64,000 nucleotides of DNA from Tissierella sp. Yu-01 (GCF_029537395.1 NZ_CP120677.1:1364001-1428000); one strand, 5' to 3'; numbered from the stretch's first letter, positions 17,209-28,711 are shown. Made by a program: numbers and translations. Notes: a model not told the origin generated them from the letters alone.

Positions 17209-19552
17209 TAATATCCTCCTTCTTCACAAGAGCATGTTTTAAAACTTCATCCATTCTCTTTACTAGTACAAACTCCATTTTTTTCTTAACTCTATCAGGT
17301 ATTTCATCTAAATCCTTACCATTATCATTAGGTAACAATACCTTTTTAATTCCCATTCTATGAGCAGCCAATACTTTTTCTTTTATACCCCCAACAGGTA
17401 AAACTCTACCTCTTAAGGTAATCTCGCCTGTCATTGCTAAATCTCTATAAATAGGAGTATTAGACAGCGCTGAAATTACAGCTGTTGCTATTGTAATTCC
17501 CGCAGACGGTCCATCCTTAGGTATGGCTCCTTCAGGTACATGGATATGAATATCCATCTCCTTGTAAAAGTCTTCCTCAATATTTAACATTGATGAATTA
17601 GCTCTGATGTATGAGATGCCTGCCATTGCAGATTCCTTCATTACATCACCAAGTTTACCTGTAAGCTGAATCTTACCAGTTCCTTTCATTGTTGTAACCT
17701 CAATAGAAAGGGTTTCTCCTCCTACTGCTGTCCAAGCTAATCCATTTGCAACACCAATTTGATTTTTAGCTTCAACTTCATCAAATCTATATTTCTTAGA
17801 ACCAAGGTAATTTTCTAAATTTCCTGCATTGATTCTTACTGTACTTAGGTTTTCTTCTACAACTCTTTTAGCAGCCTTTCTGCAAATATTAGCAATATTA
17901 CGTTCTAAATTTCTTACACCCGCTTCTCTTGTATAATAATTGATTATGCTTTTGATTGCCGATTGAGAAATTATTACTTGCTCATTTTTTAACCCATGTT
18001 CTTTCATCTGCTTAGGTAATAAATATCTTAAAGATATTTGTAGCTTTTCCTCATCAGTATATCCACTAACTCTAATAACTTCCATTCTATCTAGAAGTGG
18101 CGCAGGAATACTGGATGTAGTGTTGGCAGTGGTTATAAAAAATACCTTAGATAAATCAAATGGTACATCTAAAAAGTGATCTGTAAATGTTGTATTTTGT
18201 TCAGGGTCTAAAACTTCAAGTAAAGCACTAGCTGGGTCACCTCTAAAATCACTGCTCAGCTTATCTATCTCATCAAATAAGAATAATGGATTCTTGCTTC
18301 CTGCCTTTTTGATTGAGCTAATAATTCTACCCGGCATACTTCCCACATAAGTTCTTCTGTGTCCTCGGATTTCAGCTTCATCTCTTACTCCTCCTAAGGA
18401 CATTCTAACGAAGTTTCTATTCAATGAACGAGCAATTGACTTTGCAATTGATGTTTTACCAACTCCTGGTGGTCCCACTAGACAAAGTATAGGTCCCTTC
18501 ATACTATTAGTTAGCTTTCTAATAGCAATAAATTCTAAAATTCTTTCTTTAACATCCTCTAGTCCATAATGGTCTTCGTCTAAAATTTCTCTAGCTTTCT
18601 TGATATCAACCTTTTCTTTAGTTTCCTTGTTCCAAGGCAGCTCAACTAACCAGTCCAAATAGGTTCTGATGACACCAACCTCGGCAGAATGTGGTGACAT
18701 CTTCGTTAATCTATCTATTTCCTTTAATGCCTTTTCCTTTACTTCCTTTGGCATTTTTATTTTTTCTATTTTTTCTTTGTATTCCTCTATGTCCTCTGAA
18801 AGTTCATCTTCTTCTCCTAATTCCTTTTGGATAGCCTTTAGCTGCTCTTTTAAATAGTACTCTTTTTGCACTTTATTAATTTGTTTCTTAACACGTTGAT
18901 TAATTTTATCCTCTATTTTTAAAAGTTCGATTTCCTTTTGCAGTATGCCATGTAGCACTTCTAATCTTTCATAAAAGTCAAATGCCTCTAATATTTTTTG
19001 ATTATCTTCTTGTTTTAAAAATATATATGAAGAAATTACGTCAGCTAATCTACCAGGATCATCAATATCTGAAATAGAAACTAAAACTTCAGAGGAGACC
19101 TTTGTGTTTAAGGAGATATATTCCTCCAAGTCTTCTACAACTAATCTCATAGCTGCTTCCAAATCTTGATTAGGTTCTAATTCCTCCGGATCGTAAATCA
19201 TATCCTCTATTTCAACTTCAAAATATGGTTCCTCCTGATTAACGTCAATAATCCTACCTCTGCTTATACCTTCGACTAATACTCTAATACTACCACCTGG
19301 CAATTTGAGCATTTGTTTTACTTTTGCTACAGTTCCAACCTGGTAAAAATCGTTTTTATCAGGCTCATCTACCTTAGGATTTATCTGAGTACATAATAAT
19401 ATTAGAGAATCATCTATCATCGATTGTTCTAATGCTTCAATGGATTTTTCTCTTCCCACATCAAAATGTATTACCATATGTGGAAATATTGATATTCCCC
19501 TCAAAGGAATTAATGGTAGAGTTTTATTTTCGGGTTTATATATATTAACCAT
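17195..19552 (-). CDS. lon: ATP-dependent protease La (Lon)
   Basis: 785 aa. The N-terminal LON domain ([20 protein letters not shown]) is followed by a coiled coil, an AAA+ module ([15 protein letters not shown] Walker [10 protein letters not shown] Walker B) and a Ser-Lys protease domain with [15 protein letters not shown] carrying the catalytic Ser and a downstream Lys in [17 protein letters not shown]. It degrades misfolded and regulatory proteins in the cytosol. It sits in the tig-clpP-clpX-lon-engB block, separated from clpX by a terminator, so it may also have its own promoter. Confidence 0.97.
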   Translation of the reverse strand: MVNIYKPENKTLPLIPLRGISIFPHMVIHFDVGREKSIEALEQSMIDDSLILLCTQINPKVDEPDKNDFYQVGTVAKVKQMLKLPGGSIRVLVEGISRGRIIDVNQEEPYFEVEIEDMIYDPEELEPNQDLEAAMRLVVEDLEEYISLNTKVSSEVLVSISDIDDPGRLADVISSYIFLKQEDNQKILEAFDFYERLEVLHGILQKEIELLKIEDKINQRVKKQINKVQKEYYLKEQLKAIQKELGEEDELSEDIEEYKEKIEKIKMPKEVKEKALKEIDRLTKMSPHSAEVGVIRTYLDWLVELPWNKETKEKVDIKKAREILDEDHYGLEDVKERILEFIAIRKLTNSMKGPILCLVGPPGVGKTSIAKSIARSLNRNFVRMSLGGVRDEAEIRGHRRTYVGSMPGRIISSIKKAGSKNPLFLFDEIDKLSSDFRGDPASALLEVLDPEQNTTFTDHFLDVPFDLSKVFFITTANTTSSIPAPLLDRMEVIRVSGYTDEEKLQISLRYLLPKQMKEHGLKNEQVIISQSAIKSIINYYTREAGVRNLERNIANICRKAAKRVVEENLSTVRINAGNLENYLGSKKYRFDEVEAKNQIGVANGLAWTAVGGETLSIEVTTMKGTGKIQLTGKLGDVMKESAMAGISYIRANSSMLNIEEDFYKEMDIHIHVPEGAIPKDGPSAGITIATAVISALSNTPIYRDLAMTGEITLRGRVLPVGGIKEKVLAAHRMGIKKVLLPNDNGKDLDEIPDRVKKKMEFVLVKRMDEVLKHALVKKEDINEDH

Positions 19553-19583
19553 TTTACACCTCCTTGTAAAATAAAAGGTTTTA

Positions 19584-19615
19584 AAAAAGAAAAGCTCACT
19601 AACGTGAGCCTTTTA
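19584..19615 (-). terminator. Terminator between clpX and lon
   Basis: Stem AAAAGGCTCAC / GTGAGCTTTT with a short loop, followed by TTCTTTTTTAAAA on the minus strand; it covers the clpX stop codon. Confidence 0.75.
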
Positions 19616-20890
19616 AGATGCCGATTCATTGCTGGATTTCTTTGACCTACTCTTCTTTTTTCTATCAGAAAGTACCAAAGTAGGCTCTCCCTTATTTTCT
19701 ATTGTTTCTCTATTTATTATACATTTTTCAATATCTTCTCTATTTGGGATATCATACATGATTTCAAGCATTGACTCTTCTATTATACTTCTAAGGCCTC
19801 TTGCACCAGTTTTTCTTTCAATAGCTTTCTGTGCAATCAATTCCAATGCAGCATCTTCAAATTCTAATTCTACATCATCCATATGGAATAATTCTTTATA
19901 TTGTTTTACTAAAGCATTCTTTGGTTCAGTTAATATTTTTACTAATGCATCACTATCTAATTCTTCTAGTGTAACTAGAACTGGAAGTCTTCCAACGAAT
20001 TCAGGAATTAATCCGAATTTCAACAGATCTTCTGGTTGAAGTTCCTTTAATAATTCTCCCATTAATTTCTCTGAACTTGATTTTATATCAGCACCAAAGC
20101 CCATGGACTTCTTCCCAACTCTTGCCTGAATTATTTTATCTAGGCCATCAAAAGCTCCACCTACTATAAATAATATATTAGTAGTATCAACCTGTATAAA
20201 CTCTTGATGAGGATGCTTTCTTCCACCTTGTGGAGGTACATTAGCTACTGTACCTTCTAAGATTTTAAGAAGTGCCTGTTGAACACCTTCACCGCTTACA
20301 TCTCTTGTAATTGAAGGGTTTTCAGTCTTTCTCGCAATCTTATCTATTTCATCTATATAAACTATACCTTTTTCAGCTCTTTCAATATCATAATCTGCTG
20401 CCTGTATTAGCTTAAGAATAATATTTTCAACGTCCTCACCAACATATCCTGCTTCTGTCAAAGAAGTAGCATCTGCTATAGCAAAAGGAACATTCAATAT
20501 TTTTGCTAAAGTCTGGGCTAACAAGGTCTTACCAGAGCCTGTTGGTCCTATCATTACTATGTTACTTTTTTGTAATTCTATATCGTTATTTTTTGATGGT
20601 TTTTTGTTAATTCGTTTATAATGGTTATAAACAGCCACAGCAAGGGCTTTTTTTGCTTTTTCCTGTTTTATTACATATTCATCTAGAGTATCTTTTATTT
20701 TAGAAGGTTTAGGTACCTCTTCTAAATCATAATCGTAGGATTCTATAAATTCCTCTTCGATTATTTCCTGACAGAGCTCTATGCATTCATTACAAATATA
20801 TACATTCGGTCCAGCAATAAGCCTCCTTACTTGATCCTGCGGTTTTCCACAAAAAGAACAACGTAGCTGCTTATCATCATTTTTTGCCAT
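19613..20890 (-). CDS. clpX: ATP-dependent Clp protease ATP-binding subunit ClpX
   Basis: 425 aa. The N-terminal zinc-binding domain has [11 protein letters not shown]...CNECIELC. The AAA+ module has [15 protein letters not shown] (Walker A), [10 protein letters not shown] (Walker B), and the substrate pore loop GYVGED. ClpX unfolds tagged substrates and threads them into ClpP, encoded immediately upstream. Lys/Ser-rich tail at the C-terminus. Confidence 0.97.
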   Translation of the reverse strand: MAKNDDKQLRCSFCGKPQDQVRRLIAGPNVYICNECIELCQEIIEEEFIESYDYDLEEVPKPSKIKDTLDEYVIKQEKAKKALAVAVYNHYKRINKKPSKNNDIELQKSNIVMIGPTGSGKTLLAQTLAKILNVPFAIADATSLTEAGYVGEDVENIILKLIQAADYDIERAEKGIVYIDEIDKIARKTENPSITRDVSGEGVQQALLKILEGTVANVPPQGGRKHPHQEFIQVDTTNILFIVGGAFDGLDKIIQARVGKKSMGFGADIKSSSEKLMGELLKELQPEDLLKFGLIPEFVGRLPVLVTLEELDSDALVKILTEPKNALVKQYKELFHMDDVELEFEDAALELIAQKAIERKTGARGLRSIIEESMLEIMYDIPNREDIEKCIINRETIENKGEPTLVLSDRKKKSRSKKSSNESAS

Positions 20891-20905
20891 GGACTCACCT
20901 CACAA

Positions 20906-21490
20906 TTAGTTTCTGCTCTTAATTACCTCATCTATTATACCATATGCAACAGCCTCGTCTGCTGTCATATAGTAATCTCTATCGGTATCCTTAGCTATTC
21001 TCTCCAATGGTTGACCTGTTCTTTCCGATAAAATATTATTAATTCTTTCTCTTATTTGAATAATTTTTTCTGCCTGAATTCTGATATCCTCTGCTTGACC
21101 TTGAGTACCACCAAGTGGTTGGTGAATCATTATATCAGAATTTGGTAATGCAAATCTTTTACCCTTCGAACCTGCAGCTAGTAGGAAAGCTCCCATACTT
21201 GCAGCTCTACCAATACAAATAGTTGATACATCTGGTTTTATATATTGCATTGTATCAAAGATTGCAAATCCAGCACTTACTGAGCCACCGGGGCTATTTA
21301 TATAAATGATTATATCCTTATCAGGGTCTTCCGCTTCTAGAAATAGCAATTGAGCAACAACTAAATCTGCTGTTGTATCATTTACTTCCCCACCTAAAAA
21401 TATTATTCTCTCTTTTAAAAGTCTAGAGTAAATATCATAAGATCTCTCTCCACGGTTCGTTTGCTCTACTACCATTGGCACTAATGCCAT
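20906..21490 (-). CDS. clpP: ATP-dependent Clp protease proteolytic subunit ClpP
   Basis: 194 aa, the self-compartmentalised serine protease that partners ClpX. The catalytic triad is visible: Ser in [16 protein letters not shown], His in [11 protein letters not shown], Asp in [26 protein letters not shown] forms the oxyanion region. It ends 16 bp before clpX and follows tig by 15 bp, so one transcript is likely. Confidence 0.98.
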   Translation of the reverse strand: MALVPMVVEQTNRGERSYDIYSRLLKERIIFLGGEVNDTTADLVVAQLLFLEAEDPDKDIIIYINSPGGSVSAGFAIFDTMQYIKPDVSTICIGRAASMGAFLLAAGSKGKRFALPNSDIMIHQPLGGTQGQAEDIRIQAEKIIQIRERINNILSERTGQPLERIAKDTDRDYYMTADEAVAYGIIDEVIKSRN

Positions 21491-21504
21491 AACAATCCCT
21501 CCTA

Positions 21505-22791
21505 CTAATTGAATTTAACCTTTGATATAAGAAGGTCTATTACCTTACTATTTGTTATACCCGCCTTTAGAAAATTCAAATCACCCTTCTTCATATCAGC
21601 TATGAACTTATCCTTATTCTCTTGATTATATTGTTCTGCTAACTTCTCCAATTCTGCATCAATATCTTCATCTGTTACTTCTATATTTTCTGCATTTCCA
21701 ATAGCTTCAAGAACTAAATCAGCTTTAACTCTTTTTTCAGCCATAGGTCTAACTTGTTCTTTAAGTCCTTCTATATCACTTCCAGTTAGCTCAAGGTACT
21801 TATTTAAATCCAATCCTTGCATTCTTATTCTATATTCAAATTCGGATATTTCATTTTCAACTTGAGAATTAATCATACCCTCAGGTATATCTACTTCTGC
21901 TGATTCAACTACTTTATCAACAACTCTATTTTCTAAGTCTATTTTTTCTTGTTTTTTGTAAGTTTCTTCTAATTTTGCTTTAATGTCATTCTTGTATTCT
22001 TCTAGAGTATCAAATTCACTAACATCTTTAGCAAATTCATCATCTAATTCTGGAAGTTCTCTAGTTTTGATTTCATGAATTGTTACTTTGAATGTAGCAT
22101 CCTTGCCTTGTAAATCTTCTGCATGGTATTCCTCTGGGAATGTTACTTTTACTTCAACTTCTTCTCCCTTTTTCTTTCCTATTAACTGCTCTTCAAATCC
22201 AGGAATAAATTTATTTGACCCAATTTCTAACTCTTGTTTTTCTGCTGTACCACCTTCAAATTGTTCTTCTCCAACGAAACCAGCATAATCAATAGTTAAT
22301 AAGTCTCCATTTTGAACTTCTCTATCTCCGGCATCTATAATTCTGCCATTCATTTCCTGAGCATTTTTTAACTCTGATTCTACCATTTCATCTGTAACAT
22401 TATACTCTACTTTTTCTAATTCTATACTTTCATAATTACCTAATTTTACCTCAGGTTTTACATCAACATGGATATTAACTGCTATAGGTTCACCTTTTTT
22501 TATTTCATCAATATCTACATGTGGAGTATCAACAGGCTCTAAATTTAATTCTTTAATTGCTTCTTCATAAGCATCCGGTAATAAAGAATTAATTGCTTCC
22601 TCATAGAAAAAATCTTCGCCATAATATTGGTCGATGATCATCTTTGGTGCTTTTCCTTTTCTAAATCCAGGAATATTGAATCTTGATCTATTTTTTAAGT
22701 AAGCTTGGTTAACTGCCTTCTCAAAATTTTCTGAGTTTAATTCAATATTAAAATAAACTGTATTTTTTTCTCTTTTCTCAAATACTGCCAT
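21505..22791 (-). CDS. tig: Trigger factor (ribosome-bound chaperone)
   Basis: 428 aa in three parts: an N-terminal ribosome-binding domain with [16 protein letters not shown] (GFRKGKAP signature), an FKBP-type prolyl isomerase domain ([21 protein letters not shown]) and a helical C-terminal arm domain. It assists nascent chains at the tunnel exit. First gene of the tig-clpP-clpX run; promoter at 22876-22903 and ribosome binding site TAGGGGG upstream. Confidence 0.97.
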   Translation of the reverse strand: MAVFEKREKNTVYFNIELNSENFEKAVNQAYLKNRSRFNIPGFRKGKAPKMIIDQYYGEDFFYEEAINSLLPDAYEEAIKELNLEPVDTPHVDIDEIKKGEPIAVNIHVDVKPEVKLGNYESIELEKVEYNVTDEMVESELKNAQEMNGRIIDAGDREVQNGDLLTIDYAGFVGEEQFEGGTAEKQELEIGSNKFIPGFEEQLIGKKKGEEVEVKVTFPEEYHAEDLQGKDATFKVTIHEIKTRELPELDDEFAKDVSEFDTLEEYKNDIKAKLEETYKKQEKIDLENRVVDKVVESAEVDIPEGMINSQVENEISEFEYRIRMQGLDLNKYLELTGSDIEGLKEQVRPMAEKRVKADLVLEAIGNAENIEVTDEDIDAELEKLAEQYNQENKDKFIADMKKGDLNFLKAGITNSKVIDLLISKVKFN

Positions 22792-22875
22792 TTGTAATGG
22801 ACCCCCTAAATATATTTAATTATTTTTTCGTTTTAACTTAGCATCATTTAAATTGCTTAGCAATTTCATCTTAAT

Positions 22876-22903
22876 ATTATACCATATAATTTTTAGTAAA
22901 CAA
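22876..22903 (-). promoter_or_regulatory. Promoter of the tig-clpPX operon
   Basis: TTGTTT (22898-22903), 16-bp spacer ending TGG, and TATAAT (22876-22881) on the minus strand, an extended -10 type site. It implies an approximately 80-nt leader that includes a small AAATTGCTAAGCAATTT hairpin. Confidence 0.6.
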
Positions 22904-22923
22904 ACATTATCTGTATACATAGT

Positions 22924-22953
22924 AAAAAAACCAATGGTATAACCACTGGTTTC
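22924..22953 (-). terminator. Terminator of tRNA-Leu
   Basis: Stem AACCAGTGG / CCATTGGTT (one G-T pair) with a short loop and a run of seven T on the minus strand, directly behind the encoded CCA. Confidence 0.78.
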
Positions 22954-22956
22954 ATC

Positions 22957-23040
22957 TGGTGCGGGATAGAGGACTTGAACCCCCACGTCAATGACACTAG
23001 ATCCTAAGTCTAGCGCGTCTGCCAATTCCGCCAATCCCGC
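22957..23040 (-). tRNA. tRNA-Leu (anticodon TAG)
   Basis: An 84-nt minus-strand tRNA with an encoded CCA (22957-22959). Acceptor stem GCGGGAT/ATCCCGC; anticodon stem CTAGA/TCTAG around loop CTTAGGA gives anticodon TAG for CUA/CUN leucine codons. The long variable arm expected of tRNA-Leu is present, and the T arm reads GGGTTCAAGTCC. Confidence 0.96.
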
Positions 23041-23073
23041 ATAGAATTTAGCAATTAAAATGCTCACTATTTA

Positions 23074-23101
23074 ATTATAGCATCCAGATGATTTTTGTCA
23101 A
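23074..23101 (-). promoter_or_regulatory. Promoter of tRNA-Leu
   Basis: Perfect TTGACA (23096-23101), 16-bp spacer and extended TGCTATAAT (-10 at 23074-23079) on the minus strand, 33 bp before the tRNA. It is the best sigma-A match I saw in the window. Confidence 0.82.
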
Positions 23102-23122
23102 TTATTTTTTTATTTTTTTATT

Positions 23123-24205
23123 TTAATCCAGTACTTCTCTAATTATGCCACCGCCAATAACTATGTCATCCTGATAAAATACTACAGCTTGGCTTTTGGT
23201 AATAGCTCTTTGTGGCTCTTCAAATTCAACTATTACTCCTTCATTATATGGTTTGATGATAGCCTTTGATTCTCTCATAGTATGTCTTATTTTAGCCGTC
23301 ACTTCCATCTCCCCATAAAATGAATCAAAGGGTATTAGATTGATTTCTTCAGCATAGAGTTTTTTATGATATAATCCATTTTCCATTCCTAGTACAATTT
23401 CATTTCTTTCTGAATCAATCCTTTGAACAAATACTCTTTGACCTGTGGCTACACCTAGGCCTTTTCTTTGTCCAATTGTATAATAGGCTATACCCTTATG
23501 TTGACCAAGTACATTACCCTCATTATCAACAAAATTTCCAGGCTTAACTTTTTCAGGAGCTCTTTTTTCTATAAATCCGCCGTGATTATTATCTGGTATA
23601 AAACAGATTTCTTCACTATCAGGCTTATTATGAATATAAAGACCAGCCTTTTCTGCTATTTCCCGTACCTTATCCTTAGTATATCCCCCTAATGGGAATA
23701 ATGTATGTGATAATTGATATTGATTTAGGGTGTGAAGGAAATAGGTTTGATCTTTTCTATTATCTGCACTTTTTTTCATTAAATACCTGTTACTTTTATT
23801 ATCTTTATCTACTATTGCATAATGACCTGTAGCTAAATAATCTGCACCTAATCCTAAGGCCTTATCCAAAAATTTATCAAATCTAATATACTTATTGCAC
23901 ATAAGGCATGGATTTGGTGTACGACCCTGCAAATATTCATCTACAAAATATGAAATAACCTTTTTTTCAAATATATCTCTAAAATTAATTACATAATGAG
24001 GTATATCAAGGGCATGAGCTACTACTTTTGCATCAAGTACAGAGGATAATGAACAACATCCACCAGCATTTTCATCAAACTCTTCATCATGGGGAACTTG
24101 ACTTAGGGTTATACCTATAACATCATATCCCTGTTCTTTTAATACATAAGCTGCAACAGATGAATCAACACCTCCACTCATCCCTAATACTACTTTTTTC
24201 TTCAT
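23123..24205 (-). CDS. mnmA: tRNA 2-thiouridylase MnmA
   Basis: 360 aa. It installs sulfur on U34 of tRNA-Lys, Glu and Gln. The PP-loop ATPase motif is [15 protein letters not shown]; catalytic cysteines are in [13 protein letters not shown] and [10 protein letters not shown]; the tRNA-binding segment [16 protein letters not shown] and the C-terminal beta-barrel [20 protein letters not shown] follow the family. An extra [13 protein letters not shown] motif is normal for clostridial MnmA. Full length. Confidence 0.96.
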   Translation of the reverse strand: MKKKVVLGMSGGVDSSVAAYVLKEQGYDVIGITLSQVPHDEEFDENAGGCCSLSSVLDAKVVAHALDIPHYVINFRDIFEKKVISYFVDEYLQGRTPNPCLMCNKYIRFDKFLDKALGLGADYLATGHYAIVDKDNKSNRYLMKKSADNRKDQTYFLHTLNQYQLSHTLFPLGGYTKDKVREIAEKAGLYIHNKPDSEEICFIPDNNHGGFIEKRAPEKVKPGNFVDNEGNVLGQHKGIAYYTIGQRKGLGVATGQRVFVQRIDSERNEIVLGMENGLYHKKLYAEEINLIPFDSFYGEMEVTAKIRHTMRESKAIIKPYNEGVIVEFEEPQRAITKSQAVVFYQDDIVIGGGIIREVLD

Positions 24206-24218
24206 TTAATCAACCTTT

Positions 24219-25052
24219 CTAGAAGGCAACAATTATGCCGCCATCGTTAACATAGCCTGTGCTTAATCCTTTTGTTTGTACTATTATAATATCCTTAAAA
24301 TTATACTTCTTTAAATCTTCTTTTAAATCTAATGCCTTTTGTAATGCATTTGCATGTGATATAGCCAATATTCTTTCTTCAAAATTTACTCCAGATTCTC
24401 CAATTATATCTACTAATTTTTTAAATGCTTTCTTACTTCCACGTGCCTTATCAACTAAATCAATATTCCCATTTTCAGTAGCTCTCATAACGGGTACTAT
24501 ATTTAGTGCATTAATAATCAAGCCTTTAGTCTTCGAAATTCTACCATTCTTAATTAAGTTATCAAGATTTTCAGATATAAAGTATGTTTTCATATCTTCG
24601 ATAAATTTTTCTACCTTTTCAACTATTTGTGAATTGGACAATTTGTTATCTATACATTCTTTTATCTTAAGGGCAGTTAATGTTTCTCCAACACTGGCTG
24701 ATTTAGAATTAAAAACATGTATAAATTTATTAGGTGACTTTTCAATAGCCATATCCTTCGCTAATATAGCACTATTGTATGTCCCAGATAGCTGCTCAGA
24801 AATAGTAACTACAAATACATTTTCCCCATCCTCATATTCAGCAGCAAAATCCCCAGGTGATGGACATGATGTTTTTATAGGATTAGGGCTAGAATTCATT
24901 TCCTTAATCAATTTGGGTACATCTATGCTTTCATCATCTATAAAAGAATGATCATCTACATCAATTTTAAAAGGCACTAAACTTATATCTACTTTTTTTA
25001 CTAAATCTTCATTTAAATCACAGCTGCTATCTGCTACTATTTTATATAGCAT
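24219..25052 (-). CDS. DegV family fatty-acid-binding protein (second copy)
   Basis: 277 aa. Starts YKIVADSSCDLNEDL and carries TISEQLSGTYNSA, the fatty-acid contact loop equivalent to SSGISGTYQSA in the first DegV protein. The C-terminal domain (RILAISHANALQKAL and GLSTGYVNDGGIIVAF) is complete. It probably supplies a different fatty acid to FakA-type kinase than the copy at 4845-5693; this is inference. It ends 13 bp before mnmA starts. Confidence 0.9.
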   Translation of the reverse strand: MLYKIVADSSCDLNEDLVKKVDISLVPFKIDVDDHSFIDDESIDVPKLIKEMNSSPNPIKTSCPSPGDFAAEYEDGENVFVVTISEQLSGTYNSAILAKDMAIEKSPNKFIHVFNSKSASVGETLTALKIKECIDNKLSNSQIVEKVEKFIEDMKTYFISENLDNLIKNGRISKTKGLIINALNIVPVMRATENGNIDLVDKARGSKKAFKKLVDIIGESGVNFEERILAISHANALQKALDLKEDLKKYNFKDIIIVQTKGLSTGYVNDGGIIVAF

Positions 25053-25073
25053 TTCTTCACCCCTATTTTTAGT

Positions 25074-26417
25074 TTATCCAATTCTTTCTTCTATAAAATT
25101 AGCTAAATCCTGTGCTATTTTAGTTATTTGCTCCTGATCTTTTCCTTCAATCATTACCCTTACTAATGGTTCTGTACCCGAAGGTCTAATAACTACTCTA
25201 CCTTCACCCTTAAATAAGTTTTCAATTCTTTCTATTTCTCTTCTTATTTCATCATTTTCCATATACTTATACTTTAAATTATTATCAACTTTTGCGTTAA
25301 TTAAAATTTGAGGATAATTCTTCATTAAATCATTTAACTCAGACATTCTTCTCTTTGTTGATTTCATAACATCTAACAGATGTAATCCCGTCGCTAAACC
25401 ATCTCCAGTAGTATTATAATCAAGGAAAATAATATGTCCTGACTGTTCTCCACCTAATGAGTAGTCGTTCTTTAACATTTCCTCAAGTATATACCTATCA
25501 CCTACTGTAGTCTTGCAAATATTCATGTTGTTCTCTTTTAGGTAAATATCTAGCCCCATATTTGTCATAATTGTACCAACTACTGTATTGTTTTTTAATT
25601 TACCTTTATTTTTTAAATCTGTGCCGCAAATAGCTAGAATATGATCACCATCTAAAAGATTACCCTTTTCATCAACAGCAATAATTCTATCTGCATCTCC
25701 ATCAAAAGAAATACCTACATCAGCTTTTGTATCAATTACTAATTTTTGAATCATTTCAGGATTTGTTGAACCACATTTGTCATTGATATTCATGCCATTT
25801 GGATGAGTATTAATTGCTATTACCTTTGCACCTAGTTCTTCAATTGTTTCAGGTCCAATTTTATAAAGTGCTCCATGTCCACAATCCATAGCAACAGTTA
25901 ATCCAGTTAAATCTACCTTAATTGAGGACTTTAGAAATTCTTTATAATCCCTTCCACCATTTGCCTCGTTATATACCCTTCCGACATCATCTTTAATTGG
26001 TGTTCTTTCAATTATTTTATTATTTAAAATGATGTCTTCAATCTGTTCCTCTACTTCATCAGGAAGTTTTAACCCCTGATTATTAAAGAATTTTATTCCA
26101 TTGTATTCCCCTGGGTTATGCGATGCGGATATAACTACTCCAGCTAATGCTTCATATTTACGTGTTAGATAAGCAACTGCAGGTGTCGGAATTATACCAA
26201 GGGAAACTACATCTATGCCCATAGAGCAAAAACCAGCTGTTAAAGCAGCTTCTAACATATCTCCTGATGCTCTCGTATCCTTCCCTATTAAGATCTTCCC
26301 TTTCTTTTCCTGAGTCAATATGTAGGCACCTGCTCTACCTATTTTATATGCTAATTCTGGAGTCAATTCCTTGTTAGCAATACCTCTTACACCATCTGTA
26401 CCGAATAATTTACCCAT
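25074..26417 (-). CDS. glmM: Phosphoglucosamine mutase
   Basis: 447 aa. Converts glucosamine-6-phosphate to glucosamine-1-phosphate for peptidoglycan precursor synthesis. The phosphoserine loop is VISASHNPGEYNGIKFF, the metal loop is SFDGDADRIIAVD, and the sugar-phosphate loop is RPSGTEPLVRVM. In many Firmicutes glmM follows cdaA-cdaR; here those genes are about 17 kb away, so the usual triad is split. Confidence 0.96.
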   Translation of the reverse strand: MGKLFGTDGVRGIANKELTPELAYKIGRAGAYILTQEKKGKILIGKDTRASGDMLEAALTAGFCSMGIDVVSLGIIPTPAVAYLTRKYEALAGVVISASHNPGEYNGIKFFNNQGLKLPDEVEEQIEDIILNNKIIERTPIKDDVGRVYNEANGGRDYKEFLKSSIKVDLTGLTVAMDCGHGALYKIGPETIEELGAKVIAINTHPNGMNINDKCGSTNPEMIQKLVIDTKADVGISFDGDADRIIAVDEKGNLLDGDHILAICGTDLKNKGKLKNNTVVGTIMTNMGLDIYLKENNMNICKTTVGDRYILEEMLKNDYSLGGEQSGHIIFLDYNTTGDGLATGLHLLDVMKSTKRRMSELNDLMKNYPQILINAKVDNNLKYKYMENDEIRREIERIENLFKGEGRVVIRPSGTEPLVRVMIEGKDQEQITKIAQDLANFIEERIG

Positions 26418-26458
26418 ATATTAATTCCCCCTATTACTGAATCGACAATTAATAATCG

Positions 26459-27805
26459 TCAATTTTCATTTGTTAATTGGAATTTATTTTCTATTAATTC
26501 AATTAATTTTTCCTTACTATTATATTCTGGATGTTCAATAACCTTATCCATCAAATAATTTAATATTTCTCCTATAGTCTTTCCCTTTGGAAAACCTAAA
26601 GCTATTATATCATTTCCATCGATTTTTAGTTGATTTTTATTATATGGCTCACCCTTCTCCAAAATTTCTTCAATTTGCTTAATTCTCTCATCTATGAGAC
26701 TTAAATCCTTATCATCACTTTTACACATCATATCTGCTCTTTTCAATTCATAAAGGTCAAATATATTTTCCTTTCCCACTCTTGAAAGCTCTCTTTTTAA
26801 TCCTTTTTGCTTCATATTGCCGTGATACATATGCTCCCTAATATACATTGATACCTTTTCTATAAAATCCTTTGAACATTTTAATCTTATAAGAATCTCC
26901 TTTGAAACATCTGCCCCTATTTTGTCATGTCCAATATAATGGCCAATTCCCTTTTCATCTAAACTAAATGTCATCGGTTTTGCTATATCATGTAGAAGTG
27001 CAGCCATTCTTAAATCTAGCTTAGGCGGAGTATTATCAAGCACACATAAAATATGGTCAAAGAGAATTCTTGTATGATTTGGATTTCTCTGATCATAATC
27101 TACTGTTTCTATTAGCTCTGGAATAACATTTTTTAAAATCTCCATTTCATACATAAGCCTAATTCCTTTTGATGGGTTCATTGAAAGAAGTATCTTAAAT
27201 AATTCATCCCTAATTCTCTCAGCACTTATATATTTTAAAGAATCATTTAGTTCTTTGCAAGCATTATAGGTGTTTTCCTCAATAGTAAAATCAAGCTGGG
27301 TTGCAAAGCGGACTGCCCTTAAGATTCTTAAGTAATCCTCCTTTAAACGTTTGATGGGGTCTCCAACTGATTTAATTCTTTTTTGTTGTAGGTCATCTAA
27401 TCCATTAAAAGGATCAATTAAACCACTGTCACTGTTATAAGCCAAAGAATTAATTGTAAAATCCCTTCTGCTTAAATCATCTACTATGTTATCTGCAAAG
27501 GATACTTCACTTGGTCTCCTACCATCCTTGTATTCTCCATCAGTTCTATATGTTGTAATTTCTATATTCCCTTCTTCTAATACTACAACAATAGTACCAT
27601 ATTCTTTTCCTATTTCAAGTGTCTTGTAGTCTTTAAAAATCTCCTGAATCTCTTCAGGTTTAGCGGATGTAGTTACATCATAATCTGATGGTATTCTTCC
27701 TATTATTAAATCTCTAACACAGCCACCAACAATATAGGCTTCACAGCCAAATTCTTTTATAGAATATAAAGTTTTGTTCACATAATCGGGTATGCTAATG
27801 TTCAT
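26459..27805 (-). CDS. cca: tRNA nucleotidyltransferase with HD domain
   Basis: 448 aa. The class II nucleotidyltransferase head has YIVGGCVRDLIIGRIPSDYDV (metal site DYD) and RDFTINSLAYNS; the HD domain has AALLHDIAKPMTF, which suggests a phosphohydrolase side activity. It adds or repairs CCA on tRNA 3' ends. The ATG at 27805 is taken because GGAGGG sits just upstream; an ATG at 27817 would include that site. Both tRNA genes in the window already encode CCA, so repair may be its main task for them. Confidence 0.92.
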   Translation of the reverse strand: MNISIPDYVNKTLYSIKEFGCEAYIVGGCVRDLIIGRIPSDYDVTTSAKPEEIQEIFKDYKTLEIGKEYGTIVVVLEEGNIEITTYRTDGEYKDGRRPSEVSFADNIVDDLSRRDFTINSLAYNSDSGLIDPFNGLDDLQQKRIKSVGDPIKRLKEDYLRILRAVRFATQLDFTIEENTYNACKELNDSLKYISAERIRDELFKILLSMNPSKGIRLMYEMEILKNVIPELIETVDYDQRNPNHTRILFDHILCVLDNTPPKLDLRMAALLHDIAKPMTFSLDEKGIGHYIGHDKIGADVSKEILIRLKCSKDFIEKVSMYIREHMYHGNMKQKGLKRELSRVGKENIFDLYELKRADMMCKSDDKDLSLIDERIKQIEEILEKGEPYNKNQLKIDGNDIIALGFPKGKTIGEILNYLMDKVIEHPEYNSKEKLIELIENKFQLTNEN

Positions 27806-27883
27806 ATGTCCCTCCATAATTATACTTAGTATAACATAGTATTAGCAGATTACAATTGAAAATTCACTATCTAATTAGACAAG

Positions 27884-27918
27884 AAAATGACTTTGAAGAT
27901 TTTCTTCAAAGTCATTTT
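27884..27918. terminator. Terminator after the 186-aa lipoprotein
   Basis: A perfect 16-bp stem AAAATGACTTTGAAGA / TCTTCAAAGTCATTTT with a TTT loop. It ends the minus-strand lipoprotein gene and precedes cca. Confidence 0.8.
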
Positions 27919-28478
27919 TATGAAAAAGGGGTTACATATTCATTATCAATTACTCTACGAATTCTTTCCTCATCTATATCAGGTAATAATGTATTATTGG
28001 AGGTTTCAAATAATGTCAATCCTTCATAATCATGATACACTATTTCCCATGTATTATCCACTATCTTTAAAATAAAGCGATTTAGACCTTTTGATATGAA
28101 TTTAGGATAGTCTTTATTTTTCTCTAATTCTAAATCAATTTTTAGTGAAGCATACTCTCCATTAATATTTATATCATGTACAATTATTTCAAATGGATAT
28201 TTATGCTTATTTACAAGTGCATATTTCATATCTTCTACATGTTTTCTTTGTATTATTATTTTTTTCAAAGCAGTTACCTTATTTTTGTTTTGAATAGTAC
28301 TCATATCTAAAAAACTTTCTATATCTATGTACTCAAGCCTTACATATGCCTCATATTGAATATTGAGAAAGTTTTCAATAAAATCCAGGAGATCCTTTTC
28401 TTCCTTACTATATTCATTGCATCCAGTTAAATATAAATTTGAAATAATGATAATTATCAATATTAATCTTGTCTTCAC
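27918..28478 (-). CDS. Small lipoprotein of unknown function
   Basis: 186 aa. A hydrophobic N-terminal helix ends with lipobox YLTGCN; the mature part is mixed alpha/beta with an NTF2-like feel (KIVDNTWEIVYHDYEGLTLF near residue 140), of the kind common in clostridial extracytoplasmic lipoproteins. No catalytic motif. GTG start behind GGGGGGATAAT. It stands alone between a terminator and the fab cluster. Confidence 0.72.
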   Translation of the reverse strand: MKTRLILIIIIISNLYLTGCNEYSKEEKDLLDFIENFLNIQYEAYVRLEYIDIESFLDMSTIQNKNKVTALKKIIIQRKHVEDMKYALVNKHKYPFEIIVHDININGEYASLKIDLELEKNKDYPKFISKGLNRFILKIVDNTWEIVYHDYEGLTLFETSNNTLLPDIDEERIRRVIDNEYVTPFS

Positions 28479-28671
28479 ATTATCCCCCCAACCCAGATAT
28501 AATCAATCGTAATTGTTCCTCATAATATATAACAGTTTAGGAAGCCATTTTGTGACATGTTTTTAGAAAATAATTTATTAAATTTATTTAATACTTGTCT
28601 AATTTAGCTAGATATGACCTTTCATATATTTGGACATATTACAATAACCTAAAATTACCACAATACCATCA

Positions 28672-28705
28672 TAAAAAGGACCCTGAAGTCAAGCTTCAAA
28701 GTCCT
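28672..28705 (-). terminator. Terminator of the fab operon
   Basis: Stem AGGAC..TGAAG / CTTCA..GTCCT with one mismatch region, 5-nt loop, then TTTTTAT on the minus strand, just past the fabF stop. Confidence 0.8.
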
Positions 28706-28711
28706 CTATTC

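Noticed and set aside
24259-24951. Plus-strand open frame of 230 codons
   Set aside because: Lies exactly opposite the second degV gene, has low-complexity Ser/Ile/Leu composition, no ribosome binding site and no recognisable motif; it mirrors the real gene's codon pattern.
27887-28075. Plus-strand frame of 62 codons
   Set aside because: Starts in a terminator stem and runs opposite the small lipoprotein; no supporting signal.
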